A DNA stretch of 41,231 bases from Clostridia bacterium. GTDB lineage: Bacteria; Bacillota; Clostridia; UBA1381; UBA9506. A model generated the notes under the pieces. It had not been told where the DNA came from and made no database searches. It saw only the letters and a program-made list of their open reading frames with translations. The DNA is taken from the NCBI GenBank assembly GCA_017415145.1, contig JAFQJE010000019.1, forward strand, positions 1 to 41,231, written 5' to 3'. Both the position numbers and the translations under genes were made by a program. Positions 22,744 to 30,886 of the stretch are shown piece by piece (the first letter of the stretch is position 1; every line of letters starts with the position of its first letter).

Positions 22744-24054
22744 TTATCTGCCTTCCTGCATTTCCTTTACAGCTTCTAACACAGCATCAGCCATGTATTC
22801 GATCTGTTCCTGAGAAAGACCGTACAAGGGAAGGTGTGTATATCTCTTGTAGAAGATTTCTTCACAGTTAGGACAAGTTTTAGCGATTTCATCTGAATCG
22901 TAACCCATATCCTGAACAACCTTAAATCTGTAAAGAGGACCGAAGTGAGCAATCTGTGTAACGCCCTTTTCTGTCAACTTCTGCTTTAAATCTTGAATGT
23001 CGCCACCAGCTTTTGCGGGGTCAATCTGTAACATATACATATGATATGTAGGTTTGATTTCGTCAGTATCTAAGAGCTGAGGAATGATAGCGTCGTTTTC
23101 AGCGAATCTCTTTGTTAAGTATTCAGCAGCTTCACGACGAACGCGGATAATTTCTTCGTTACGAGCAACCTGAAGTGCTAAACCTAAGCCCTGGATTTCT
23201 GTTGTTGATGAGTTACCAGCCATGAAGGGCTTTTCTTTACCCGGAATGGGTGTGATGTTGTAGAGCCACTTTTCGATGGGGCAGCTAAAATCTAAACCTA
23301 AGAAACGAGCTCTCTTCATGTCAGGACCGAAGCCGGGGATTGTTGTTGTCAAAATACCGCCTTCACCAAATGATGTGATGTTCTTAACTTCGTGCATAGA
23401 GAAGCCTGCAAAATCACCGATTGTACCGATTTTCTTGCCTTTGTACATAGCACCGAAAGCGTGAGCAGCATCTTCTAATACTAAGATGTCGTGCTTTCTA
23501 GCGAGTTCCATGATAGGATCCATATCAACAGGGTAACCGCCAAGGTGAACGGGAACGATCATCTTTGTTTTGTCTGTGATTTTTCTTGCAACGTCAGCAG
23601 GATCCATATTACCTGTTCTGGGATCAACGTCTGCAAATACTAATTTACAACCGATAGCTAAAGGATAAGCCATTGTAGCTACGAATGTGATAGCGGGAAC
23701 GATAACTTCGTCGCCAGCAGCGAGATTAGCGTACTTGTAAGCAATTTCAAAACCTGCTGTAGCGTTTGTTACGAATGTTGATGTATCTGTGCCGAGGTAT
23801 TCGTTACAAGCTGCTTCTGCTTTTTCTACCTGTGAGCCGAGTGAAAGCTTTCCGGGAGGTGTAGCAAGCTCGTCGAGCTTTTTAACCTGTTCCCAAACTG
23901 CTTCTAATGCAGCGTCGTATTCTTTACCTTCACCCTGCATTAAGAAACGGATAATTTCCATTAAGTCATGAACGTTGTAGTTTTCACCTACAGCCGCCCA
24001 CGGTACCTTTGTGGCACCGGTGTTGTACCTAAAATCTGATGTCTGTTTTGCCAT
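22744..24054 (-). CDS. DegT/DnrJ/EryC1/StrS family PLP aminotransferase
   Basis: A 436-residue sugar aminotransferase-type protein. The PLP-binding lysine is K224 in FSMHEVKNITSFGEGG, and D195 in LVLEDAAHAFGA contacts the PLP ring nitrogen; VPAITFVATMAYPLAIG and VPVHLGGYPVDMD are family landmarks. These enzymes move an amino group from glutamate or glutamine to a keto-sugar or keto-cyclitol, or run in reverse during breakdown. The start at 24054 follows AAGGAGGAAAAG; the frame is open 24 codons further but without a ribosome site. With the Gfo/Idh dehydrogenase it suggests interconversion of a hydroxyl, keto and amino group on one substrate. Confidence 0.9.
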   Translation of the reverse strand: MAKQTSDFRYNTGATKVPWAAVGENYNVHDLMEIIRFLMQGEGKEYDAALEAVWEQVKKLDELATPPGKLSLGSQVEKAEAACNEYLGTDTSTFVTNATAGFEIAYKYANLAAGDEVIVPAITFVATMAYPLAIGCKLVFADVDPRTGNMDPADVARKITDKTKMIVPVHLGGYPVDMDPIMELARKHDILVLEDAAHAFGAMYKGKKIGTIGDFAGFSMHEVKNITSFGEGGILTTTIPGFGPDMKRARFLGLDFSCPIEKWLYNITPIPGKEKPFMAGNSSTTEIQGLGLALQVARNEEIIRVRREAAEYLTKRFAENDAIIPQLLDTDEIKPTYHMYMLQIDPAKAGGDIQDLKQKLTEKGVTQIAHFGPLYRFKVVQDMGYDSDEIAKTCPNCEEIFYKRYTHLPLYGLSQEQIEYMADAVLEAVKEMQEGR

Positions 24055-24067
24055 TTTCTTTTCCTCC

Positions 24068-24712
24068 TTAAAATTCCGGTTTATATTTTTGTATAAACTC
24101 TTCCCAATATATTTTACGTACTTCAATATCGCGGATTTTGAGCTTTGTGCAATAAGCTGAAAATCCTACATGACCGCCTACTATTGGCGTGGGGTCAATG
24201 AGCTCTGATATTAGCACGTCGTCAACAACCATAAATGTATGACCTTGAATGGAACCTGCCGTCATTCGGACCTCTGTACCGGGCTGATAACGGTACGCCG
24301 CCGTGGTGGAATATACACCCCTTTGATCTCCGCCGTCCTTACTGCTGTCCAATATTTTTTCAATACCTGACTTGTCTTCGTACCAGCCGTTAAGACCACA
24401 AACGTAAGACTCGCCTATATAGTCTCTTTTTTCGTTCCAGTGGGCACAGAAAACTGCGTTTACATCCCTTGTTGCAGGAAGAACCGTTCCGATTGTGAAA
24501 GAGAACATCACATCATCTTCATATTTTTCCTTTGACATTAATATGCCGCCAAAATTTCCTGGTTCCGAACCGATTAAGTAGCCGTTTTCATGCTTCCATT
24601 CGCCTGTCATTACGTCCCAGTAGTTTTGCCAGTCGTCTGACGGACTGTATTTGAAGATAACGGGTGATTTATCTGCTATTATTTTTTTGCCAAGTAATAA
24701 AATATCACGCAT
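24068..24712 (-). CDS. LamG-like beta-sandwich protein of unknown function
   Basis: A 214-residue protein without a signal peptide. The pattern (WDVMTGEWKHENGYLIGSEPGNFGG, FCAHWNEKRDYIGESYVCGLNGWYED, RYQPGTEVRMTAGSIQGHTFMVVDDVLISELIDP, GGHVGFSAYCTKLKIRDIEVRKI) is that of concanavalin-like or DUF1080-like sandwich domains, which bind or cleave glycans. No catalytic residues can be named. The start at 24712 lies inside the end of the preceding gene (8-nt overlap), with GGAGG 12 nt upstream; an in-frame ATG at 24745 is less likely. Being cytoplasmic and in a sugar operon, it may act on an imported oligosaccharide. Confidence 0.65.
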   Translation of the reverse strand: MRDILLLGKKIIADKSPVIFKYSPSDDWQNYWDVMTGEWKHENGYLIGSEPGNFGGILMSKEKYEDDVMFSFTIGTVLPATRDVNAVFCAHWNEKRDYIGESYVCGLNGWYEDKSGIEKILDSSKDGGDQRGVYSTTAAYRYQPGTEVRMTAGSIQGHTFMVVDDVLISELIDPTPIVGGHVGFSAYCTKLKIRDIEVRKIYWEEFIQKYKPEF

Positions 24713-25637
24713 TTCGGGGTAAATCCTCCATAAACATAAATTCAAATCCCGCTTCCTTCATAACCCTGCCCATTGTGAGGATTTTTTCTGCGTAATCGGG
24801 CTGATATGCGTAGTAGTCAGGGTAGTAGTACTGTTCGTGGTTGCCGATACTCAGGTATTCCTGATGAGTGAATTTTTCCAGCTCGTCAACTAAGATTTCG
24901 CCGGGGATTAAGTTTAAAACAGCCTGAGCGGCTGCCATATAGCTCATATCAAGCTCTTTGTCCTTGATTGTTGCTTGTTTGCCGATAATGTTTAAATAGT
25001 CTTTTTCATCTACGTGGTTATATGAACAAAGAGCGTTGGCAATGGCTAAATCTCTTGTTACCTTCTGATAAACACCTGATTCGGGCTTTTTATTATGTAG
25101 CAATCTGAAGGAGTGACCATAAGGAAGTGACATCTGGTCTCCGTCCCAGTCAATTTTTTTGCCGTATGATGCATAGGTTACGCGGATGCCGTTGTCAGAA
25201 AGTGCTTTTACACCTTCTTTTGACATGGGAATCCAATGTGTTACAACTGACTTTGCAAAGGATTTTTCTCCTGCAAAGCGGCATATCTCATTATATATGA
25301 GCTTAAATACTTTGTCAACAAGACCGTAGTCAGCGTTGATAAAGGGGTAATCAGGCCATTCTTCCTTTGAGTGGAAGCCAAGCTTTAACCAGTCGGATGC
25401 TTCTTCAAATTCTGATTTATAAGCATCTGTCATATCTGACAATGAAAAATCATCGTCGCCGTACCAGAAGTCTGTTTTGTAAAAGACGTTCAACTGTGTT
25501 TTAACACCATATTCCTCATAGGCACGCTTTAACGTTGCCATATAGGGATTATCCCACATAGAGGCAGGACGTTTGCGTGTTAAATCACGAAATACCCAGA
25601 TAACGTCATCTATAAAGTATGTTGCTTTTTTATTCAT
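24705..25637 (-). CDS. Polysaccharide deacetylase-like protein
   Basis: A 310-residue protein with no signal peptide. It starts KKATYFIDDVIWVFRDLT, where IDD matches the TFDD metal motif of NodB-fold deacetylases; LGFHSKEEWPDYPF resembles the second histidine motif, though only one histidine is present, so the metal site is not canonical. Later parts (VVTHWIPMSKEGVKALSDNGIRVTYAS, YYYPDYYAYQPDYAEKIL) fit the (beta/alpha)-barrel fold. The start at 25637 follows GAGGTG by 7 nt. It is the first gene of the operon, directly behind the palindromic operator. A non-deacetylase hydrolase using the same fold is equally possible. Confidence 0.7.
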   Translation of the reverse strand: MNKKATYFIDDVIWVFRDLTRKRPASMWDNPYMATLKRAYEEYGVKTQLNVFYKTDFWYGDDDFSLSDMTDAYKSEFEEASDWLKLGFHSKEEWPDYPFINADYGLVDKVFKLIYNEICRFAGEKSFAKSVVTHWIPMSKEGVKALSDNGIRVTYASYGKKIDWDGDQMSLPYGHSFRLLHNKKPESGVYQKVTRDLAIANALCSYNHVDEKDYLNIIGKQATIKDKELDMSYMAAAQAVLNLIPGEILVDELEKFTHQEYLSIGNHEQYYYPDYYAYQPDYAEKILTMGRVMKEAGFEFMFMEDLPRNA

Positions 25638-25655
25638 AACACAATACACCTCAAA

Positions 25656-25682
25656 CAATTTATTTATTGCTTAAATAAATTG
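25656..25682. promoter_or_regulatory. Palindromic operator, probably for the ROK regulator
   Basis: CAATTTATTTA, 5 nt, TAAATAAATTG: a perfect 11-bp inverted repeat. It overlaps the -10 of the minus-strand operon promoter, where a bound protein would block transcription. The form resembles operators of XylR/NagC-type ROK repressors. Confidence 0.7.
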
Positions 25683-25707
25683 TACCATTATATATGTTAA
25701 AAGTCAA
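25679..25707 (-). promoter_or_regulatory. Promoter of the four-gene sugar-type operon
   Basis: TTGACT (25702-25707), 17 nt, TACAAT (25679-25684) on the minus strand; the -10 is the first part of the palindromic operator. Confidence 0.78.
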
Positions 25708-25724
25708 TAGAAAATACCTTTGTA

Positions 25725-25753
25725 TTGACTTTTTTTTGGTGATTTGTTAAAAT
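25725..25753 (+). promoter_or_regulatory. Promoter of the ROK regulator gene
   Basis: TTGACT (25725-25730), 17 nt, TAAAAT (25748-25753). The two divergent -35 boxes are only 17 bp apart, so the palindrome could influence both. Confidence 0.68.
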
Positions 25754-25787
25754 GAATTATACTAAATGAGATAAGGAGGGGACGACT

Positions 25788-26957
25788 GTGAACCGACAGG
25801 TGGGAAATGTTGCATTAATGCAGAAAATGAACAGACTTAAGGTATTAAATTTTGTGCGGAGAAACCCTGACGTTTCACGTCCGAATATTTCTGCGGCAAC
25901 AGGCTTGTCTTTAGCGTCCATTACCAATATAACCTCCTATCTCCTGGATTTGGGACTCTTGATGGAAAGCGGAACGGAAAAAGTGGGCAGAGTGGGAAGA
26001 AAAAGCACACTTTTGCGATTTTGTGCTGATGTCCATGATTTGATTTGCATATTCTTAACAGAGAAATACATAAACATTGCATATACAGATTTAGAGGGCA
26101 AGCCTTTAGAAAAAATAAAAGTAGAAATCAAAGGACTCTCACCCGAGGAAATATTAGAAGAGGTTAAAGAAAGCGTATTAGCGTTGATAGAGTCACACGG
26201 AAGAGAACGTGTTTTAGGTATTGGTGTGGCGATTTCAGGCCTTGTTTTAGATGACAGCAGATTTGTCTTTTCATCAAGGTTTAAATGGAAGAATTTTGAC
26301 ATCAAAAAGATGTTGGAAGTAGACACGGGTCTTCCTGTTTTTGTAGACAATATGTCATTGCTTAAAGCCGTCCATTATTTTTGTGCAAAAGGACATGGAA
26401 AACACGATAATATGCTCTTTGTAGATATGGAAAACGGTATCGGTGCGGTGCAGTTTTTCGAAGGTGCAATATCGAGAGCCACCATCGGCGAAATAGGCCA
26501 CACAACCGTTGTAAGCGACGGAGAACCATGTTTTTGTGGAAACCGGGGTTGTCTTGAAGCAATGTGCTCGCCACAGAGATTATTGAAACTCTATCAGGAA
26601 AAGACAGGTGTGCAGCTTACAGATTTACGTGAGCTTGACAAGCTTTATAAAAAGGAGGATTCAAACGCTGTTTATGCGGTGTCCGAGTGCGGCAAATACT
26701 TAGGCATAGGTCTTGCAAACCTCATAAACCTTTTTAATCCTGCGGTAATGGTAATAAATACAGGAGATTTTGAAGGATGCCCCTCCGTTTTGAAAGAAGC
26801 AGAGGCGGAGCTTCATAAAAGGGCGTATATGTCCCTGACACAGAGGCTCTCAATAAAGGTAATCTCAGGAACAGACGAAAACACGCTGTTGGGCACGGCA
26901 TTCAATCTGTGCGACAGACTTTTTGATATATCGTATCCCAAAAATATTGTGGAGTGA
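25788..26957 (+). CDS. ROK-family transcriptional regulator (XylR/NagC type)
   Basis: A 389-residue repressor-type protein. Residues about 10-60 form a winged helix-turn-helix (LKVLNFVRRNPDVSRPNISAATGLS...). The rest is a ROK sugar-kinase fold with GIGVAISGLV, FVDNMSLLKAVHYF and a zinc site of H238, C248, C250 and C255 (GHTTVVSDGEPCFCGNRGCLE). Such proteins bind a sugar or sugar phosphate and release their operator. The start is GTG, supported by AAGGAGGGG. Its position, divergent from the operon at 25637 with a perfect palindrome between, points to local control. It also precedes two exporter genes that it may be co-transcribed with. Confidence 0.9.
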   Translation: MNRQVGNVALMQKMNRLKVLNFVRRNPDVSRPNISAATGLSLASITNITSYLLDLGLLMESGTEKVGRVGRKSTLLRFCADVHDLICIFLTEKYINIAYTDLEGKPLEKIKVEIKGLSPEEILEEVKESVLALIESHGRERVLGIGVAISGLVLDDSRFVFSSRFKWKNFDIKKMLEVDTGLPVFVDNMSLLKAVHYFCAKGHGKHDNMLFVDMENGIGAVQFFEGAISRATIGEIGHTTVVSDGEPCFCGNRGCLEAMCSPQRLLKLYQEKTGVQLTDLRELDKLYKKEDSNAVYAVSECGKYLGIGLANLINLFNPAVMVINTGDFEGCPSVLKEAEAELHKRAYMSLTQRLSIKVISGTDENTLLGTAFNLCDRLFDISYPKNIVE

Positions 26958-26962
26958 AAATT

Positions 26963-27721
26963 ATGGAACATAATCTGACACAAAAGGAAATTTTACATAT
27001 TCTCAGCCTTATGGGCGAAAAAATCCTGCGTTGCGGGGGCGAAGCAAACCGTGCCGAGGACACCGTAAACAGAATAGGTAAAGCATACGGCATGGAACAG
27101 GTACACGTTTTTGCCATTGCGTCATCAATTATTATAACTATCGAAGATGAGGATAAAGAAATTCTCACGCAAACAAGAAGAATTCAAAGGACATCAACAG
27201 ACCTTGACAAGCTCGACAAACTTAATGCACTGTCAAGAGAAATCTGCCAAAATTGTCTGCCATACGACGAGGTAATGGCAAAAATTGCAGAAATAGACCA
27301 TGGCAAGATTTATCCGCCTGTTGTAAAAATGTTTGCATATGCAACTATAAGCGGATCATTTTCTGTATTTTTCGGCGGAGGGTGGAAAGAAGGCATTGTT
27401 GGCTTCTTAGTTGGTGCAATGCTTTACTTTGTTATAAGAATTCTTAATTATCTGCAGGCTCCGCCCTTTTTTACAAATGTAGGCGGTGCGGCTGCAACTG
27501 TTATATTTATAAAGTTATTTACATTTTTGTGTGCATCACTGGATGTTTCAGCTATCACTATAGGCGTTCTGATGAATCTTGTACCCGGAGTTCTGCTTAC
27601 AAATTGCATTCGTGACTTTGTTGCCACGGATTACTCTGCAGGCACATCAAAAATCATGGAAACGCTCCTTGTAGCTGCGGCAATAGCTTTAGGCGTGGGC
27701 GTATCAATTTTGTGGAGGTAG
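26963..27721 (+). CDS. Threonine/serine exporter-like protein, large (DUF1212) subunit
   Basis: A 252-residue ThrE N-terminal (DUF1212) protein. The cytoplasmic first half has the family motif LRCGGEANRAEDTVNRIGKAYGM, and the second half has about five helices (TISGSFSVFFGG, GIVGFLVGAMLYFVI, GVLMNLVPGVLLTNCIRDF). In actinobacteria ThrE exports threonine and serine; split pairs such as YjjP/YjjB export small acids. The start at 26963 has GGAGTG at 6 nt; a GTG at 26954 overlaps the ROK stop and is less likely. The 4-nt gap to the next gene shows they are partners. Confidence 0.88.
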   Translation: MEHNLTQKEILHILSLMGEKILRCGGEANRAEDTVNRIGKAYGMEQVHVFAIASSIIITIEDEDKEILTQTRRIQRTSTDLDKLDKLNALSREICQNCLPYDEVMAKIAEIDHGKIYPPVVKMFAYATISGSFSVFFGGGWKEGIVGFLVGAMLYFVIRILNYLQAPPFFTNVGGAAATVIFIKLFTFLCASLDVSAITIGVLMNLVPGVLLTNCIRDFVATDYSAGTSKIMETLLVAAAIALGVGVSILWR

Positions 27722-27725
27722 CGGT

Positions 27726-28190
27726 ATGTTTGAAAATTTCTTTTTACCTGTAATTTCAGCCACACTTGCCACTTTCGGATTTTCCGTGGCTTTTAATATC
27801 AGGGGGAAAAACTTAATCATAGCAACTTTGTGCGGAACCTTCAGCTGGATAATATATCTTATTTGTGACCATTTTTCAAATTCTGTTATGATGCCGTACT
27901 TTGTGTGCGGAGTGTCCATTGCACTGTATTCTGAGATTGCGGCATATATCTTCCGCTCGCCAGCAACGATTTTTTTAATGTCGGGATTTATCCCTTCAGT
28001 CCCCGGGAGTGCGATATACCGCGCTATGGAATCCTGTCTGTTTGGCGATGTCCCCGGCTTTGTAGAAGGTCTTGTAAACACCTTAAAAATCGGAGGGGCA
28101 ATAGCATTAGGGCTGATTTTGATGTCGTCGTTTTTCAGACTTTTCAGAGGAGCATTACAAAGAGTAATACAAAATAAAAAAGAGGCCTAA
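27726..28190 (+). CDS. Threonine/serine exporter-like protein, small (DUF3815) subunit
   Basis: A 154-residue protein with four predicted helices, the second half of a split ThrE exporter. Landmarks are [50 protein letters not shown] and [14 protein letters not shown]. Its ATG follows GGAGG in the end of the preceding gene. The last codons and the TAA lie inside a 20-bp palindromic terminator shared with the convergent galE, so its C-terminal residues IQNKKEA are identical to those of GalE. Confidence 0.88.
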   Translation: MFENFFLPVISATLATFGFSVAFNIRGKNLIIATLCGTFSWIIYLICDHFSNSVMMPYFVCGVSIALYSEIAAYIFRSPATIFLMSGFIPSVPGSAIYRAMESCLFGDVPGFVEGLVNTLKIGGAIALGLILMSSFFRLFRGALQRVIQNKKEA

Positions 28191-28210
28191 GCCTCTTTTT
28201 TATTTTGTAT
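28167..28210. terminator. Bidirectional terminator with 20-bp perfect arms overlapping two stop codons
   Basis: Arms 28167-28186 and 28191-28210 are perfect complements around a CTAA loop that supplies the stop codons of both convergent genes. Each strand has GAGGC/GCCTC at the base of the loop followed by six T, so it can end transcription from both sides. The arms are coding on both strands. Confidence 0.85.
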
Positions 28211-29191
28211 ATAATTCCAACTGTCTCTGCACATCTCGGCTAACTCGTATTCTGCCTTCCAGCCAAGCTCGGTATAGGCTTTTTGTGGGTCGGCATAACA
28301 TATTGCCACATCTCCCGGGCGACGGTCAACTACTTTGTAGTTAACTTTAACCCCTGTTTCTTTTTCAAAGGTTTTCACCAAATCAAGCACACTGTAACCA
28401 TTACCCGTTCCCAGGTTGTAGGCTTCTACACCTGTTGAGTTAAGAATTTTTTCGAGTGCTTTAATATGTCCTTTCGACAAATCCACAACGTGGATATAAT
28501 CTCTTACTCCCGAGCCGTCGTGGGTAGGATAATCGCTTCCGAATACGGATAACACTTCAAGCTCGCCCGATGCAACCTTTACTATATAAGGCATTAAGTT
28601 ATTGGGAATGCCGTTAGGCTCCTCGCCAATCAGACCGCTTTTGTGAGCACCGATAGGGTTAAAGTAACGAAGTAAGGAAATACTCCATTCTGAATCTGAA
28701 ACATAAACGTCACGCAGAATGTTTTCTATCATCAGCTTTGTGCTTCCGTAGGGGTTTGTTGTAGAAAGGGGGAAATCCTCACGAATCGGTACAGTCTCAG
28801 GATTGCCGTAAACAGTAGCTGAAGATGAAAATACGATTTTTTTAACATCTGCCTGTTTCATAACGTCTAAAAGCACCAATGTGCCTGTTATGTTGTTATG
28901 GTAGTAGCGGATGGGCATTGATACTGATTCACCAACTGCCTTTAATCCTGCAAAATGGATTACTGCATCTATTTTGTGATTGGAAAAGATTTTATCCATT
29001 GCATCACGGTTTAAAATATCCGCCTCATAAAATGTGAAATCCTTGCCTGTGATTTTCTTGATGTTATTAAGAGTTTCGGGCTTTGAATTTATGAAGTTGT
29101 CACATACTACAATATCGTAGTTTTCGTTCAATAATTCTACGCAGGTGTGACTTCCGATAAAGCCTGCTCCGCCTGTTACTAAAACCGCCAT
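28187..29191 (-). CDS. galE: UDP-glucose 4-epimerase
   Basis: A 334-residue short-chain dehydrogenase-type epimerase that interconverts UDP-glucose and UDP-galactose. The NAD motif is TGGAGFIGS (6-14), the catalytic serine lies in [12 protein letters not shown] and the tyrosine/lysine pair in [11 protein letters not shown], followed by [17 protein letters not shown] and the C-terminal DRRPGDVA substrate loop. It starts 12 nt after the WG-repeat gene with GGGAGG, so the two are probably one operon. It overlaps the exporter gene tail to tail by 4 nt. UDP-galactose for surface glycans is the likely purpose. Confidence 0.95.
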   Translation of the reverse strand: MAVLVTGGAGFIGSHTCVELLNENYDIVVCDNFINSKPETLNNIKKITGKDFTFYEADILNRDAMDKIFSNHKIDAVIHFAGLKAVGESVSMPIRYYHNNITGTLVLLDVMKQADVKKIVFSSSATVYGNPETVPIREDFPLSTTNPYGSTKLMIENILRDVYVSDSEWSISLLRYFNPIGAHKSGLIGEEPNGIPNNLMPYIVKVASGELEVLSVFGSDYPTHDGSGVRDYIHVVDLSKGHIKALEKILNSTGVEAYNLGTGNGYSVLDLVKTFEKETGVKVNYKVVDRRPGDVAICYADPQKAYTELGWKAEYELAEMCRDSWNYIQNKKEA

Positions 29192-29203
29192 AGGAACCTC
29201 CCT

Positions 29204-30739
29204 TTAGTAGTGTATGTAAATGGTCTGTATTTCGCCAAACCACTCTACTTCGCATTTTAAGGCCTGTGCCACACTTCGTACAGGTATCATTGTAATTCCG
29301 TCAACCAGTTCAGGAGCGGCACTGAGTACTGAAGCAACACCGTTGACAAAGGCAATTTTACTGCCGATTGTTACGGAAATTTTGCTGCCGTTATATGAAA
29401 TGGATATACGCTGAGTGTCTTCTTTCCATTCGATTTTTCCGCCGAGGTACTCTACGGTATCGCGCAGAGGAACCATTGTTACGCCATTTATGAGGGCAGG
29501 AGATGTGGCAAGTAATTTAGCGTTAGCGGCTTTTACTGCATACAAACTGCCGATTTTCATAGACATTATTCCCGTTTTAGGGATTTGGGGAGTAATCTCG
29601 CCTGATGACAGCATTTCCTCGTGAGAGATGGTATCTCCCGCAGGGCTTACAGGTGTAACTGACGGAGTTGCGCCTGGTGTAGGTTTGGGGTCTTGGGCAC
29701 TGGGGTTGGATATTTCGGGCATGTCAGAATCAAGAGTCATATACCCATAGGTAAATCCATCTAAAGAATAGGGTGCAACACCGTTTCTGTATTCACCGCA
29801 GTCGGTAAATGTAGGTGCTACTACTTCTTTGCCATTTTCGTCAATATATCCCCAAAGACCGTCAGAGAATACTCTTGCATAGCCGTCTGTGAATGTGTAG
29901 CAGTACTCATAATTCGTCTTTATTACCCATCTTCCTGTTACGTTTATATATCCGCTTACATCTCCCTGTTTTACAGGGTAGCGTCCCTGTGAATCGGGTG
30001 TGCCGATGTAGTCAAATGTAAAATCTGTTACTTTTTTTCCGTCTATATTAATAAGACCGTAGCCTGTAGAGGTTTTGCAAACGGCATACCCTTTGTAAAA
30101 ATCTCCAGCGTGGAGGTATGTAGGAGAAACAACGTAAGAGCCATAGGTGGAAATGTATCCCCATTTGCCGTTTTTGCAAACTGCAGCTAACCCTTCTGAA
30201 AAATCAAGAGCAAAATCAAATTGAGGGGCAATAATCTGATTCCCTTCTGTGTCGCAATAACCGTAAAGACCGCCGGATACTCCGCAGATTGCTCCGCCTG
30301 ACACGTCAAAGGAATACTCGAAAGGCGTGTTAAACGCAATTTCTCCGCTCTTGTCAATATATGCATGAATGTTGTTTGAGAGGACAACGTGAGCAAATCC
30401 TTCGGAAAAATTATAAGCTTTTGCAAACTGATAGGGAATAACGGTCGTGCCGTTGGGGGAAATATATCCCCAGATGCCGCCTGATTGTGCGGGAATTAAA
30501 TCACCTTTCACTGTGCCCAAAGCGTCCCATCGGTATTCGGTAATGGGATTTCCGTTGTTGTCTACGAGTGCCCACTTGGAGTTTTTGGAAGCCTTACCCA
30601 CAGAGCTGTACAGTGTGTCTAACATATTGTGGTCAGCGTCGGTGATTACTGTATATCCGGCAAAAGCGGTATTTATAAAAACAAAACTTATGGCAAACGC
30701 CATAGCAAATGCTAAAAGCAAGGATGGAATTCTTTTCAT
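29204..30739 (-). CDS. Secreted WG-repeat protein with C-terminal copper-amine-oxidase-like domain
   Basis: A 511-residue exported protein. Residues 1-27 are a signal peptide ending NTAFA. From about 40 to 350 there are roughly nine WG repeats (GIWGYISPNGTTVIPY, KWGYISTYGSYVVSP, LWGYIDENGKEVVAP and so on), a beta-rich repeat of unknown function common in Clostridia. A Pro/Thr/Ser linker (about 355-385) leads to a copper amine oxidase N-terminal-like domain (LLATSPALINGVTMVPLRDTVEYLGG; ELVDGITMIPVRSVAQAL). No copper-enzyme residues are present; the module is thought to be structural or surface-binding. The start at 30739 follows AGAAAGG; nine more codons upstream are open but unlikely. galE follows in the same transcript. 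Confidence 0.85.
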   Translation of the reverse strand: MKRIPSLLLAFAMAFAISFVFINTAFAGYTVITDADHNMLDTLYSSVGKASKNSKWALVDNNGNPITEYRWDALGTVKGDLIPAQSGGIWGYISPNGTTVIPYQFAKAYNFSEGFAHVVLSNNIHAYIDKSGEIAFNTPFEYSFDVSGGAICGVSGGLYGYCDTEGNQIIAPQFDFALDFSEGLAAVCKNGKWGYISTYGSYVVSPTYLHAGDFYKGYAVCKTSTGYGLINIDGKKVTDFTFDYIGTPDSQGRYPVKQGDVSGYINVTGRWVIKTNYEYCYTFTDGYARVFSDGLWGYIDENGKEVVAPTFTDCGEYRNGVAPYSLDGFTYGYMTLDSDMPEISNPSAQDPKPTPGATPSVTPVSPAGDTISHEEMLSSGEITPQIPKTGIMSMKIGSLYAVKAANAKLLATSPALINGVTMVPLRDTVEYLGGKIEWKEDTQRISISYNGSKISVTIGSKIAFVNGVASVLSAAPELVDGITMIPVRSVAQALKCEVEWFGEIQTIYIHY

Positions 30740-30780
30740 TTTTTTAGCCTTTCTGCCGACAGGCACAAATTTACATATAC

Positions 30781-30809
30781 ATTTTATACTATTTTATCTA
30801 AAAATTCAA
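30781..30809 (-). promoter_or_regulatory. Promoter of the WG-repeat gene and galE
   Basis: TTGAAT (30804-30809), 17 nt, TAAAAT (30781-30786) on the minus strand, about 40 nt before the start codon. Confidence 0.6.
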
Positions 30810-30847
30810 TAAAATATCAAAAAAAACTATGATTTTTGAAAAAATAG

Positions 30848-30856
30848 TGATATAAT
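30848..30856 (+). promoter_or_regulatory. Extended -10 promoter of the tsaC operon
   Basis: TGATATAAT is a perfect extended -10 (TG-N-TATAAT); no good -35 is found at the right distance. It lies 30 nt before the ATG at 30887. Confidence 0.55.
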
Positions 30857-30886
30857 TACAATGAGATAGTCTGGGAGGTGGTAGAA

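Noticed and set aside
25868-25882. GTTTCACGT inside the ROK gene as a parS site
   Set aside because: Only half of the palindrome is present, within coding sequence.
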